Shown piece by piece: positions 54,577 through 63,999 of a DNA stretch of 64,000 bases. Source of the DNA: DASXUL01 sp036504855 (GTDB lineage: Bacteria > Armatimonadota > DTGP01 > JAKQQT01); the NCBI GenBank assembly GCA_036504855.1, contig DASXUL010000071.1:1-64000 (forward strand). Reading direction: 5' to 3'. A program made the translations under genes and the position numbers. The notes beneath the pieces were generated by a model, which saw only the letters and a list, made by a program, of their open reading frames with translations, searched no databases and had not been told where the DNA came from. Each line of letters opens with the position of its first letter. Position 1 is the stretch's first letter.

Positions 54577-55236
54577 TCAGCGCCGCCGGCGGGCGATGAG
54601 GGCGAACGGCGCCGCTCCCAGCAGGAGGGTTAGCGTGCCGGCCTCGGGGACGGCCGGTGCGCGGGCGGTTGAGAGCACGAAGGCCCGGTCGCACCGGTAC
54701 GTCGTCGTCATGTCATGGTAGACCAGGTATGAGGACCAGTTCCCGCCGTCGCTGCCATCCCAGAACCACTGGTTCCCATCGCCCAGAGGGGTCTCGTCCA
54801 GAATGGAGAGCCAGTACTTCGCGTTCGGCTGAGCGATGAATGGCGTGGGCAGATCGGCCCCGTGAGAGTAGCTGTCCCACCCGAACACCGATTCCACGAA
54901 GGATTCGGAGGCGGCTCCGTCGATCGTCTGGGAGGATAGCGGCGCTCCGGCGCGGCCATTGGCATCCGAGTAGAAGTTGATCGAGAAGGCTTGGCGTGAC
55001 ATTCCCGGCCGATGCTTGCCCCACCAGGCTACGTGGCCGATCGCAGCGGGGGCATCAAGGACGAAATCGTCGTAAGCGACGCAAACGTCCCTCTGAGAGG
55101 CCGCGTCACTGGCGCCGGAAGGGGCCCAAGGGTGGTCGACGAGGACCTCGGCGGCTCCGGAATGAGGCATCAGAGGCAGAGCAACGGTGAGCAGTGCGGC
55201 GCGCACCATCACGCAAGTGGAGTTCGCAGGACGCAT
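54577..55236 (-). CDS. PEP-CTERM-anchored secreted protein
   Basis: A 219-residue secreted protein from an ATG at 55236 (AGGAGA 9 nt upstream). After a signal peptide (VRAALLTVALPLMPHSGAA) comes a ~150-residue beta-rich domain with GGNWSSYLVYHDM and WFWDGSDGG. The C-terminus VPEAGTLTLLLGAAPFALIARRRR is a PEP-CTERM sorting signal: PE-x-G motif, hydrophobic segment and arginine cluster. Such proteins are recognised by an exosortase (EpsH-type), absent from this window. The ectodomain function is unknown. Confidence 0.75.
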   Translation of the reverse strand: MRPANSTCVMVRAALLTVALPLMPHSGAAEVLVDHPWAPSGASDAASQRDVCVAYDDFVLDAPAAIGHVAWWGKHRPGMSRQAFSINFYSDANGRAGAPLSSQTIDGAASESFVESVFGWDSYSHGADLPTPFIAQPNAKYWLSILDETPLGDGNQWFWDGSDGGNWSSYLVYHDMTTTYRCDRAFVLSTARAPAVPEAGTLTLLLGAAPFALIARRRR

Positions 55237-55388
55237 GATCGCCGGTCTCCTGGAAAGGGACGCCGGACCGCATCGCCCTATCGGACCGCTCCGTTTCCAT
55301 CGGCATGATATCATTCCGCGGCGATAGCGGCCCACCATACCGACGTGCGTGGCGAGGTGCGCCGTGCACCAGCCCCGAACGCAAGCGT

Positions 55389-55415
55389 GCCCGTGGCGCC
55401 GATGGCGCCACGGGC
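55389..55415 (-). terminator. Hairpin downstream of the SGNH hydrolase pair
   Basis: GCCCGTGGCGCC/GGCGCCACGGGC, perfect 12-bp stem and 3-nt loop, 28 bp past the SGNH stop codon. No T-run. Confidence 0.55.
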
Positions 55416-55443
55416 ATTGGCGTTTTGGGGAGCTATCCGTCTA

Positions 55444-56187
55444 CTACTTCAGGGCCTTCTTGATGGCCTTTTCGGCCAGCGGGCCCATGACGGCGTAGCC
55501 GGCAGCGTTGGGGTGCACGCCGTCCTTGCACAGGTCGGACTTGAAGCCGCCCCTGTCATCCATCAGCGCGGAGTAGTAGTCCAGGTAAACGTGCCCGTGA
55601 GCCCTGGCGTAATCCTGTATCCACTGGTTCAACGCCTTGATCTTCGGCGCCGGGTCCAGGCCGGGCCGCCAGGGATAGTCATACACCGGGGTAACGGACG
55701 CGAGGATCACCTTGATCCCGTTGGCCTTCGCCAGTTCCGCCATGGAGGCCAGATTGCCCTCGATGGCTTCCAGCGTGGTCGGCCCCGTGTTGCCGGCGAT
55801 GTCGTTTGTGCCCGCGTTGATAACCACGGCCTTCGGTTTCAGATTGATGACGTCCGGTCGAAATCGGATCAGCATTTGCGGCGTCGTCTGGCCGCCAATG
55901 CCGCGGTTCACATACGGCTTTCCCGGGAAGAACTCGCCCGTGCCGCGGCCCCATCCATCCGTAATGGAGTCGCCCATGAAGACCACGCGCTTCTCATCGC
56001 GGGCGGGCGCGGGAAGCTGGGCGTTCTCATCCCGATACCGGCCGAGGTTGGGCCAGTCCGGGCCGGGGGCGGGCTTCTTGTCTGTGGAGGCTGCGGGGGT
56101 GGGGGCGGTCTGCGCGAGCGCCGGCGCGCCGAGGACGACGGCCATGACGGCCGCCTGAGCGATCAGTGCGATGGTTCTAGTCAACAT
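55444..56187 (-). CDS. Secreted SGNH/GDSL hydrolase 1
   Basis: A 247-residue secreted esterase-type protein from an ATG at 56187. Signal peptide ends APALA. Block I FMGDSITDGWGRG gives the catalytic Ser; VNRGIGGQTTPQML supplies the Gly, NAGTNDIAGN the Asn, and CKDGVHPNAAG the Asp-His pair. Deacylation of acetylated sugars in plant glycans is a common role, unproven here. It is closely similar to SGNH hydrolase 2 upstream (minus strand), with a 140-bp gap, implying duplication. Confidence 0.87.
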   Translation of the reverse strand: MLTRTIALIAQAAVMAVVLGAPALAQTAPTPAASTDKKPAPGPDWPNLGRYRDENAQLPAPARDEKRVVFMGDSITDGWGRGTGEFFPGKPYVNRGIGGQTTPQMLIRFRPDVINLKPKAVVINAGTNDIAGNTGPTTLEAIEGNLASMAELAKANGIKVILASVTPVYDYPWRPGLDPAPKIKALNQWIQDYARAHGHVYLDYYSALMDDRGGFKSDLCKDGVHPNAAGYAVMGPLAEKAIKKALK

Positions 56188-56327
56188 CGTGCGGGTCCAT
56201 TCTAGAGAGCGTGGGAGGCTGCGTCCGCCGCCGCGCATGCGCGGCCAATGGACTCGGCTTTCCCCATTCCCATCATAGTGCGGCGCGAAGGCGCGATGGC
56301 GACTCCGGCGCCGAGGGCTGGCGAGCG

Positions 56328-57122
56328 TCAGCGGCCGCGAAGGGCCCTCGCGATGGCGGCCTCTGCAAGCGGAGCCATGGCGGCGTATCCGCCGTCGTTC
56401 GCATGAACGCCGTCCGTTGTCCATTCCGCCTTGAAGCCTCCCTCTGCGTTGGCCAGGGTGGAGTGGTAGTCCAGGTAGACGGCTTCGTGACTCTCCGCAT
56501 ACTGCTGGATCCAGCGGTTCAACGTGCGGATCGTTTCAGCGGGGCGCAGGCCCGTCCGCCACGGGAATTCCGTGGATGGCGTAACCGAGGCGAGGACGAC
56601 TTCGATGCCGTTGGCCTTCGCCAACTCAGCCATGGACGCCAGGTTGTTCTGGGTGTCTTCCAGACTCATCGGGCCGGTGTTGCCGGCGATGTCGTTCGTG
56701 CCGCACAGAATCACCACGGCTCTGGGCTTGAGATCGATGACATCCTGCCGGAAGCGCACAAGAACCTGCGGCGTGGTTTGGCCGCCGATGCCGCGGTTCA
56801 CCCAGGGCTTGCCGGGAAAGTGGCCGCGGAAATCCGGCAGCCACTGCTCCACCATGGAGGCGCCGATGAACACAACGCGGGCTTCGTCGGGAGCGGGAGG
56901 GCCCAGCTTCGCGTTGGCGCCGCGGTAGTGCGCGAGGTCCGGCCAGTCCTCATCGGGGATGCCGGTCGAATCGTCGGGAGCTTCCAAGGCGGCGGCAGGC
57001 AGGATGACCGCCAGCAGCGCGATTGCGGGTATCAGGAGCGAGAACACGGTGGATATGCGAGTCCTTTCAACAGATGCTTCTTCAGTATGGCGGCCCGACC
57101 GACGATTGCCAACAGCCGGCAT
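56328..57122 (-). CDS. Secreted SGNH/GDSL hydrolase 2 with altered GDS motif
   Basis: A 264-residue paralogue of SGNH hydrolase 1 using the ATG at 57122; no Shine-Dalgarno is visible. A GTG at 57047, 14 nt after AAAGGA, would give 239 residues and a weakly charged signal peptide, so the start is uncertain. Block I reads FIGASMVEQW, changing the GDS motif to GAS: the Ser is kept but the conserved Asp is lost. VNRGIGGQTTPQVL, LCGTNDIAGN and TTDGVHANDGG are retained. It could be catalytically altered, or function with the remaining triad. Confidence 0.75.
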   Translation of the reverse strand: MPAVGNRRSGRHTEEASVERTRISTVFSLLIPAIALLAVILPAAALEAPDDSTGIPDEDWPDLAHYRGANAKLGPPAPDEARVVFIGASMVEQWLPDFRGHFPGKPWVNRGIGGQTTPQVLVRFRQDVIDLKPRAVVILCGTNDIAGNTGPMSLEDTQNNLASMAELAKANGIEVVLASVTPSTEFPWRTGLRPAETIRTLNRWIQQYAESHEAVYLDYHSTLANAEGGFKAEWTTDGVHANDGGYAAMAPLAEAAIARALRGR

Positions 57123-57228
57123 GCTCGCGCAACGCGGGCGGGCGAATCCCGGCCCTGCCGCGCGGCCGGCGATGTAGCGGCGGGGTGGCATCTCGAAGTT
57201 CCGCCGCCTCTTCGCTATTTGGTGGTCT

Positions 57229-57424
57229 GTTAGGGTGTAGCTGGGAGTCAGCCGATCCCATGAGACCCCTCTGATCCCCTGATGATAGGGGGCGGACACG
57301 GCAAGCCGTGTCCCTACGCTTCACGGGTTCCATCAAGCGTTCGGCGGACGGCCGGGCCCGCCAGTAGGAAAACGGCTTGCCGTGTCCGCCCCCATCTTCC
57401 ACAGGGTATAGGTCCCTCACGAGA
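57229..57424 (-). repeat. Palindromic intergenic repeat, copy 2 (inverted)
   Basis: The 106-bp core (57288-57393) matches copy 1's length and terminal arms exactly, with the inner third more diverged. On the minus strand the flanks TCTCGTGAGGG and CACCCTAAC match those of copy 1, in the same order relative to the element. The right arm is less perfect than in copy 1. It lies between SGNH hydrolase 2 and the TolC-like gene, both minus strand. Confidence 0.8.
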
Positions 57425-57464
57425 TCCGCGAGGGGTTCACTGACCGTTTTGCCAGACAGAGCAC

Positions 57465-58865
57465 CTAACTGGGCGGCGATGCGCCCAGGCCGCCCACTGC
57501 CCGCAGCAACTGATCGCGGGCGACGTTATAAAGGTATAGCGCCTGCACGACATCACTCTGTGCCCGCACCCGCGATGCGAGGGAGTCCAGCATCTCCGCG
57601 GCGACGCTGCGGCCCACCTGGTACCGCAGCTGCGCAGCAGCGTACTCCGACTCAGCCGCCTTCTGCCCGGCCTGCGCCGCGCCGACATTCTGATCGGCGG
57701 CCCTTAGGTTCAACAGGGCATTCTGAACATCCTGAGCGACCTGGAGGGCGACCTGCCGGAGATCCTGTTCCTGCTTCTCGCGCATGCCTTCCGCCTCGCG
57801 AATACGCCCTTCGCGTTGCCCGCCGCTGTAGAGCGGGATCGATGCGATCACGGCCGCTGTCGTCCGTGCGCTCGCGTTCATGGAGCCCGCCTTCATCCAG
57901 TCGCCCATCACTCCGAGACTGAGTTGCGGCAGATAGGAGCCGCGCACCGATGTTGTATCGGCCCGGGCCCCTTCCACGCGGCGGCTCCCGGCCATGAGTT
58001 CGGGCCGCTTTCGCTCGGCTAGGTTCAGAAGGGCGCTCAGCGTATCGTCCGGCTGAGCGCCGGAGCCAGCGGTCAACGCCGCCAGGAACTCCGCGGTATT
58101 CGGGCTGTCGAGGTCCCCGGTTACATCCAGTTGGGAGGCCGGGCTCACGCCGATCACCGTCTTGAGGCCAACCAGTGAGATATCGACGTCACGTTGGGCG
58201 TTGGTCACGTCCTGCCTCGCGGAGGCGACCTCCGCCTCATCTCGGCGCAGGTAATACTCCGGTATCGACTGTTGCTTCAGGCGCGCCGCATCGTTCTTGA
58301 GGCGTTCCTCGTTTTCCTTGAGCCGCGCCTGGGCCACGCCCACCATTGCGCGCCGCGCCTGAACGTCGTGGTAGGCCGTGCGGGTCATCAGCGTAACCTC
58401 CTGGCGCTGCGTGGCCAGGTCCGCTTCGGAAGCATGTCTCAGCGCCGCCGCCTGCCGGACCATCCCCTCGAGCCTCCCGCTGGTTACCAGCGGAAGCATC
58501 AAGGAGAGGTTCAGGTCCGCAAACCGGCCGCCAGGCAGCCCCATGATCGCCGCCGGCTGCGTCGGAGGAGGCGTGGCAACGATGCCCGTTCCGCCTCCGC
58601 CAGATGCAAAGGCGTTGGCGGACAGCCATGGACGCATCTCAGCCCGCGCCGATCGCAATCGCCCGACGGCGGCGTTCAGTTCCGCAGCCGATCCCAGCAC
58701 AACGGGGCTGTTCTTGAGCGCGAGGTCTACAGCTTCGTCCATTGTGACCGTCTTGCTGACCACTGGACGGGACGCGAGAAGCGGCCCCAGAGACCCAACC
58801 GGCGTCTGAGCGCTCACAGTCATCACGGTTCCGATCCCGAGCAGAATGCTGAACGTTGCTCTCAT
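57465..58865 (-). CDS. TolC-family outer-membrane efflux protein
   Basis: A 466-residue OEP-family protein from an ATG at 58865, which overlaps the preceding gene's stop (ATGA) and has GAGGA upstream. A signal peptide (FSILLGIGTVMTVSA) precedes two repeated helical hairpin units typical of TolC-like trimers; VTMDEAVDLALKNSP is the usual first-helix motif and QVGRSVAAEMLDSLASRV lies in the last helix. It forms the outer-membrane channel of the tripartite pump encoded upstream. The operon order is adaptor, pump, LTxxQ-like protein, channel. Confidence 0.9.
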   Translation of the reverse strand: MRATFSILLGIGTVMTVSAQTPVGSLGPLLASRPVVSKTVTMDEAVDLALKNSPVVLGSAAELNAAVGRLRSARAEMRPWLSANAFASGGGGTGIVATPPPTQPAAIMGLPGGRFADLNLSLMLPLVTSGRLEGMVRQAAALRHASEADLATQRQEVTLMTRTAYHDVQARRAMVGVAQARLKENEERLKNDAARLKQQSIPEYYLRRDEAEVASARQDVTNAQRDVDISLVGLKTVIGVSPASQLDVTGDLDSPNTAEFLAALTAGSGAQPDDTLSALLNLAERKRPELMAGSRRVEGARADTTSVRGSYLPQLSLGVMGDWMKAGSMNASARTTAAVIASIPLYSGGQREGRIREAEGMREKQEQDLRQVALQVAQDVQNALLNLRAADQNVGAAQAGQKAAESEYAAAQLRYQVGRSVAAEMLDSLASRVRAQSDVVQALYLYNVARDQLLRAVGGLGASPPS

Positions 58866-59404
58866 TTCCGTCCTCGATTCGTTCCCGGCGCAGTCCAATG
58901 CCCGGCCCAGGCCTCTTCCGCGCGGGACTGCTGCACAGGCTCCAGAACCCGCTTGGCGTCATCCCACCACGCCTGGCGGGCATCGGAAAGCTGCCGCGAC
59001 AGTATGGAGACAGGCTCGGCCGCCTGCTTCACAGCCTGTACGTTCGCCGGCTTTCCAGCTTTGTCCGCCATCCCTTTCCCGAATGCCTCGGCCTCAACCC
59101 GGAGGCGCTCGCTGAGGTCCTTTGTATCCCGGTCCCAACGGGACACGAGACGGGTGAGTTTCGCGGTCTGGACCGATGTCAGGCGGAGGGCGTCCCCCTG
59201 GTGCAGGAGCCAGTGCGGGTCCGGCGCGCTTGCCGGAACCGACAGCAACGGGGCCGACTGGACCTTGGGCCTCTCCGGTTCCCGAGGCATGAACGCCCAT
59301 ACCGCGACGCTAGCGAGGATGGCCATGAACAGACCCGGGCCGACCCGGAACCACCCACGTTTCGGCGGCATGCCGCTGGCGGGTGCACTGCGCTGCCTGC
59401 TCAT
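58862..59404 (-). CDS. Membrane-anchored LTxxQ-motif (Spy/CpxP-like) protein
   Basis: A 180-residue protein with one N-terminal membrane segment (FMAILASVAVWAFM) and an alpha-helical, charged periplasmic part. It contains LTSVQTAKLTRLVSRWD, the LTxxQ motif of Spy/CpxP and periplasmic metal-sensor-type proteins. The C-terminal half is coiled-coil-like (ERLRVEAEAF, VSILSRQLSDARQAWW). It overlaps its neighbours on both sides by 4 bp, so it is coupled to the RND pump and the TolC-like gene. It could be a chaperone, sensor or pump accessory protein. Confidence 0.65.
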   Translation of the reverse strand: MSRQRSAPASGMPPKRGWFRVGPGLFMAILASVAVWAFMPREPERPKVQSAPLLSVPASAPDPHWLLHQGDALRLTSVQTAKLTRLVSRWDRDTKDLSERLRVEAEAFGKGMADKAGKPANVQAVKQAAEPVSILSRQLSDARQAWWDDAKRVLEPVQQSRAEEAWAGHWTAPGTNRGRK

Positions 59405-62400
59405 CGGCGGCTCCCTTCCGGTCGGTCGCCGGACTCCGAGACTCCCGCGGGTAGAACCGGCTCCTCAGCGGCGGCAGGCGCCGCGGGGACGCCTTCAAGG
59501 CTGTCGGTGACCGGCCAGCGCCAGTCGCGCCCCACATACGTCTTGTTCACCCAACGGATGAAGTCGTCCACAAAGGTGTGCATGATCGGGATATCCATCA
59601 GGGAGAGCACCGTTCCGACGAGTAACCCTCCGCAAACGGCCGTGGCCAGCGGCTGATAGGCGTCCAGGCCGGTCTTCGGTGCGATAGCCACTGGCAACAG
59701 AACGATCAGGCTGATGGCGGACGTCATGAGGATCGGGCGCAACCTCTGCGGGCAGGCTTCCCGGATGGCCAGGTCTCTTTCCACGCCGCGATCGCGGTAC
59801 TTCACAATGAGGTCGATCATCAGCACTGCGGTGGTAATATCCATACCGGTGAGCACGATGATGCCCAGAATGGAGACCGTGGAAAACGCCTGATGGGCCA
59901 AGAACAGGGCGATGAACACCCCCGCCAACTCCAGGGGCAGCGAGGCGATCATCTGCAACGGCTGGAGGAAGCCGCGGAACTGGGCCACAAGGACCAGGTA
60001 CATGAAGATCAGCGCCAGCGCGAGACCGCCGAGGAGCCTCCGGAACGAGTCCATCATCTGCGTCATGTCGCCGCGCATCTCCATGCCATAGCCCGACGGG
60101 AAGACGACCTTCTGGATGCCCAGCTTCGGATTCCCGGCGTACGTATTGGAGACCAGGTTCATCGCCACGTCCATCGACGGCAGGTTGCCCAGGCGGTAGA
60201 ACCCGGTTACCCCGATGACGCGCCGCAACTGATCGTGCTCGATCACAGAAGGCGCCAATGCGCGCTCGACGGTCGCCACGCTCTTCAAGGGGACCTGGCG
60301 GCCATCCGGCGCGGTGACGTACATTGCCTCCACGTTCTGCGCGGTCTGTCGATCCGCCTGGTCGTACCGCACCAGGATGGTATCCTGGCGCTTGTTCGGC
60401 AGGCGGTAGAACTCGTTGGTGAGACCACCGCGCAGGGCGTAATACGCCTGCTGGGAGATGCTCTCCGGCGATAGGCCCACCTCCTGCGCCCGTTGCGGAT
60501 CCACGTGGATCTCATAGTCCGGCAGGCTCATGCTCCACGTCGTCGCCGGCTGGAACATCTCCGGCATCTTCTCGGCCACTCTCAACGTTTGCTGGCCCAG
60601 ACTGTCGAGCGTCGTGAGGTCGGGACCATAGATGTTCACGTGAACCGGGGCGGCGGAGGTCGCCATCACGTCAGAGCCCATTTCCTTGATCTGAAAACGC
60701 CGGATGCCGGGTATGGCGGCAAGCGCCTCCTTCTGGATCGCGTCCATCATATCGAAGATGGACCGCTTCCGCTCGCCCTTGTCACGGAAAGTCAGCATCA
60801 TAGCCGCCGCGTTCACCTGCGGCATCTGATACCCGGTGAAGGCCGGGTTCCAGGACTCGAACATCGACTCCTGACCGATCTCGATGCTGCCCTTCTGCAA
60901 CTCCGGGTACTTGAGCATGATCTTCTCAACCTGCTCAATGGCTTTTTCGGTTTGGGCGAAGCTCGTGCCCGGCGCCATCTCCAGCAATCCGCTCGCCTGC
61001 CCAACGTCCGCCAGCGGCATCATCTCGGAGCCCAGGAAGTAGTAGAACGTGAACCCAATGATGACCACCGCCACGATGCGCGCGAAGGACCAGAAGCGGT
61101 TCCTCAGCATCCAGTCAATGGAGCGGGCATACCAGGCTTCCAGGCGGTCCAATCCGCGTTGGAACGGGTCCAGCGGCACATAGAGCCACTTGAGCACCGG
61201 GTGGCTGCGGTCCTTGGCGCGTTCCTCCTCGTGCCTCAGGAAGTTGGCGCACAGCAGCGCCGTGAGCGTGAACGAAACCAGCATGGACGCCAGCAACCCG
61301 AAGATGATCGGCCACACGAGCTCGCGGAACATCAGTTGCACGAGGCCGCCGGCGAAGAGGAGAGGGGTCAACGCCAGGACCATCATCAGCGTGGAGGCGA
61401 TGACGGCGAGGCGCACTTCCGCGATGCCGTCGATGGTGGCCGTCTTCGGGTCCTTGCCCATCCGCAGATGCCGCTCCACCGCATGGATATCGATGATGCT
61501 GTCATCTACGAGCCGGCCAATGGAGAGGAGCAAGCCGATGAGGGTTCCGCTGTTGAAGGTCATGCCCATCGGCATCATGAAGAGGATGGCCATCGCCAAT
61601 GATGTCGGAAGGGTGATCATGGCGATCACCGTGCCGCGCCACTCGCCGAGGAAGAACAGAACCGCAAGCGCCGTAAGGAGGATCGCCACGGCCAGCTCGT
61701 GCCATACGTTATCGAACAAGATATCCACGAAGTGAGCGCTGTCGTACGCCACGTCGAAATGGATGCCCGGGTTTTGTCGTTCGAGATCGTGGGCTGCCTG
61801 CATGACCGCCGGTTCCACCTCGGCCGCGCTGGCGCCCGGGTTCTGGATGACGTTCACCTCAATGGAAGGGATGACTTCGGCTGGCCCCGTTCCGTCGTTC
61901 TTCAGGTAGTGGTACGCGCTACGACGCTCCCAGTGCGTGTCTACAACCCTGGCCACATCCCGAACGTAGACCACGCGAGGCGAGGTGGTGGATGGCCCGG
62001 CGGGAGCGGGCGGCGGAGCGGCGGCGGCGGAACCACCGCCTCCCATGCCCATGGACGCGCCGCCGCCCGATCCGCCGGCGTCAACAGGCGGCGCAGATGC
62101 GGGGACGCCGGGCTTCACGCTTGTGATCGGGTAGTTCAACACGTCCTGCGCGCTGGTGGCCAGCGTGTTCACGCGCACGATGCTTTCGCCCGTATCAGAC
62201 GTCACCGTGCCGGCGGACCGCGCAACGTTGTAGCGGTCTATCCCGTTCTTCACGTCCAAGATGGACAGGCCATAGGCCGCCGCCTTGGAGCGGTTCACGA
62301 TAACCTGCATCTGCCGGCGGTACCCGCCGAACGGCGCCACCGCATAGACGTCCTTCACCGGCTTGATGGCGTTCACCACGTCGTTGTCGGCGAACTCGCG

Positions 62401-62934
62401 CAGTTTCACCGGGTCCCAGCCCTGGCTTGCATCGCCGCGAAGGCTGAGTGTAACAACGGGGAGGTTGAGCGGGTCCACCGATACTACCCACGATGGCTTG
62501 ATGTTGGCGCCGGTGACCGGGAGGTTCGCCTGGATGACGTTCAGCAGAGACTGCACGTCGGTCTGCGCCTTCTGCATGTCAGAGCCGTAGTAGAACTCCA
62601 GCGTGACAATGGAGAAACCGTCCTGTGATGTGCTGCGCGCGTAGCGCAGGTTCTTCACGTTGACGATTTGCTCTTCGATCGGCTTGGAGACGTACATCTC
62701 CATCTCTTGCGCCGAAAGGCCGGGCATCATCGTCACCACGCCGATCATCGGGCTCTGCACGTAGGGCGCGAAGCGGCGCGGCATACGGCCGGAGAGCGCT
62801 ATGTATGCCATCGCGAGTACGGCGATATAGAACGAAACGATGACGTACGGGTGCTCGATAGACCACTTGTGGATCAGGTGCAGAGGGTTCACCGCGTGAA
62901 CGTCGAACCGGGTTGCGCTTTTCGGTGGGGTCAT
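59401..62934 (-). CDS. RND-family efflux pump with Gly/Ala/Pro-rich insert
   Basis: A 1177-residue inner-membrane RND transporter, about 130 residues longer than most HAE1-type pumps. Twelve transmembrane segments are expected; PHP-type porter motifs follow the first helix (MMPGLSAQEMEMYVSKPIEEQI). The conserved TM4 acidic pair is in RLVDDSIIDIHAVERHL (about residue 477). Most of the extra length is a low-complexity Gly/Met/Ala/Pro insert (about 277-322, e.g. GGGASMGMGGGGSAAAAP) in the first periplasmic loop. The long C-terminal tail ends SGDRPEGSRR. It is coupled by overlap to the LTxxQ-like gene and follows the adaptor gene by 9 bp. The substrate is unknown. Confidence 0.9.
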   Translation of the reverse strand: MTPPKSATRFDVHAVNPLHLIHKWSIEHPYVIVSFYIAVLAMAYIALSGRMPRRFAPYVQSPMIGVVTMMPGLSAQEMEMYVSKPIEEQIVNVKNLRYARSTSQDGFSIVTLEFYYGSDMQKAQTDVQSLLNVIQANLPVTGANIKPSWVVSVDPLNLPVVTLSLRGDASQGWDPVKLREFADNDVVNAIKPVKDVYAVAPFGGYRRQMQVIVNRSKAAAYGLSILDVKNGIDRYNVARSAGTVTSDTGESIVRVNTLATSAQDVLNYPITSVKPGVPASAPPVDAGGSGGGASMGMGGGGSAAAAPPPAPAGPSTTSPRVVYVRDVARVVDTHWERRSAYHYLKNDGTGPAEVIPSIEVNVIQNPGASAAEVEPAVMQAAHDLERQNPGIHFDVAYDSAHFVDILFDNVWHELAVAILLTALAVLFFLGEWRGTVIAMITLPTSLAMAILFMMPMGMTFNSGTLIGLLLSIGRLVDDSIIDIHAVERHLRMGKDPKTATIDGIAEVRLAVIASTLMMVLALTPLLFAGGLVQLMFRELVWPIIFGLLASMLVSFTLTALLCANFLRHEEERAKDRSHPVLKWLYVPLDPFQRGLDRLEAWYARSIDWMLRNRFWSFARIVAVVIIGFTFYYFLGSEMMPLADVGQASGLLEMAPGTSFAQTEKAIEQVEKIMLKYPELQKGSIEIGQESMFESWNPAFTGYQMPQVNAAAMMLTFRDKGERKRSIFDMMDAIQKEALAAIPGIRRFQIKEMGSDVMATSAAPVHVNIYGPDLTTLDSLGQQTLRVAEKMPEMFQPATTWSMSLPDYEIHVDPQRAQEVGLSPESISQQAYYALRGGLTNEFYRLPNKRQDTILVRYDQADRQTAQNVEAMYVTAPDGRQVPLKSVATVERALAPSVIEHDQLRRVIGVTGFYRLGNLPSMDVAMNLVSNTYAGNPKLGIQKVVFPSGYGMEMRGDMTQMMDSFRRLLGGLALALIFMYLVLVAQFRGFLQPLQMIASLPLELAGVFIALFLAHQAFSTVSILGIIVLTGMDITTAVLMIDLIVKYRDRGVERDLAIREACPQRLRPILMTSAISLIVLLPVAIAPKTGLDAYQPLATAVCGGLLVGTVLSLMDIPIMHTFVDDFIRWVNKTYVGRDWRWPVTDSLEGVPAAPAAAEEPVLPAGVSESGDRPEGSRR

Positions 62935-62943
62935 GGATGGCCC

Positions 62944-63999
62944 TTACATCCTCATCCCGGGCATTGAGCCCGACGGCGCCGGCGTCGATTCGGCGCGAGG
63001 AGTAAGGACCGCCGCGGTCCCGGCGGAAGCAACGTTGTCACCATCGCGCAAGCCAAGAGCGCCGGTCGTCACCACCCTCTGCCCGGCCTTGAGGCCCGAC
63101 GTGATCTCGGCGATCGCGTCCCCCGTGAGGCCGACCTCCACATCGACGGCGTGGACCGTGTATCGGCCCGGACCAGACGGTTCGGCCAGCCAGACGTACG
63201 CCGTTGGCTTCGTAGACGACGCAACTCCAGACGCCGGCGGCCGGTTGTGGATCGCCGAGGTGGGAATCCGAAGCGCCGCGGCCTTACGACCAACCGAGAT
63301 GTTCATCACCAGATACTGGCCGGGAGTGAAGCGACCATCTCGATTCGGCAGCACGGCCTCAACAACTCCGGTCCGCGAAATCGGGTCCAGGCTCGGCGTG
63401 ATGGAAGTGACTTTCGCCGAGACCGCGCGGCCCGCGGCGTTCGCCGGCCGGATGGTCACCGGGGTTCCCACGTGCACGTACGGCAGGTCGGCCTCAGCCA
63501 CGTTCGCTTGGAGGCGGATCGGGTCCACCTGAACGATTCTCTGAATCACCTGGCCGGGGCTCATGAGCGAGCCGATGTGCGGGCCGTGCTGGCTGATGAC
63601 GCCGCTGATGCCGGCCCGGATCACAGCAAAACCTCGCTGCGCGGTGGTTAGGTCCACGTTGGCCTGCGCCTGGGCGACGCCCGATTCGGCCTGGGCGATT
63701 CGCTGCCGGGCGGCGTCCGCCGCGGCCTTCATCATACGAACCTGCGCGCGGGCGGCATCTGCCTCGTCGCTCGTCTGGCTGATCCTGGCCCCGGCGCTTA
63801 CAATCATCGCGTCGGCCTTACGGCTGGCCGATTCGGCGGCCCTGATGTCCGCCCCAACCTTGGCCACCATCGCCAGGGCCTGACGAACCTTGGATGCCGC
63901 GGCCTGCGTGGACGACTCGTCGCGCTGCAACTCCTCGCCCGACACGGCGCCCGCCTTCTGAAGGCGGCGCGTTCGGGCAATCTGGGCCCGCCAATACAC
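62944..63999 (-). CDS. RND periplasmic adaptor protein, partial (N-terminus off the window)
   Basis: The C-terminal 351 residues of a membrane-fusion adaptor; its start lies beyond the right edge. A long coiled-coil hairpin (about 1-100 in the partial protein) leads into the lipoyl/barrel region FAVIRAGISGVISQHGPHIGSLMSPGQVIQRI, then the beta-barrel (VGTPVTIRPANAAGRAVSAK, SLDPISRTGVVEAVLPN) and a membrane-proximal domain. It connects the RND pump to the outer-membrane channel. Adaptor genes commonly lead RND operons, as here. Confidence 0.88.
   Translation of the reverse strand: MYWRAQIARTRRLQKAGAVSGEELQRDESSTQAAASKVRQALAMVAKVGADIRAAESASRKADAMIVSAGARISQTSDEADAARAQVRMMKAAADAARQRIAQAESGVAQAQANVDLTTAQRGFAVIRAGISGVISQHGPHIGSLMSPGQVIQRIVQVDPIRLQANVAEADLPYVHVGTPVTIRPANAAGRAVSAKVTSITPSLDPISRTGVVEAVLPNRDGRFTPGQYLVMNISVGRKAAALRIPTSAIHNRPPASGVASSTKPTAYVWLAEPSGPGRYTVHAVDVEVGLTGDAIAEITSGLKAGQRVVTTGALGLRDGDNVASAGTAAVLTPRAESTPAPSGSMPGMRM

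Noticed and set aside
61960..62100. Frameshift or assembly error in the RND gene
   Set aside because: The Gly/Ala/Pro-rich insert keeps the frame and both flanks match RND sequence, so it reads as a genuine insertion.
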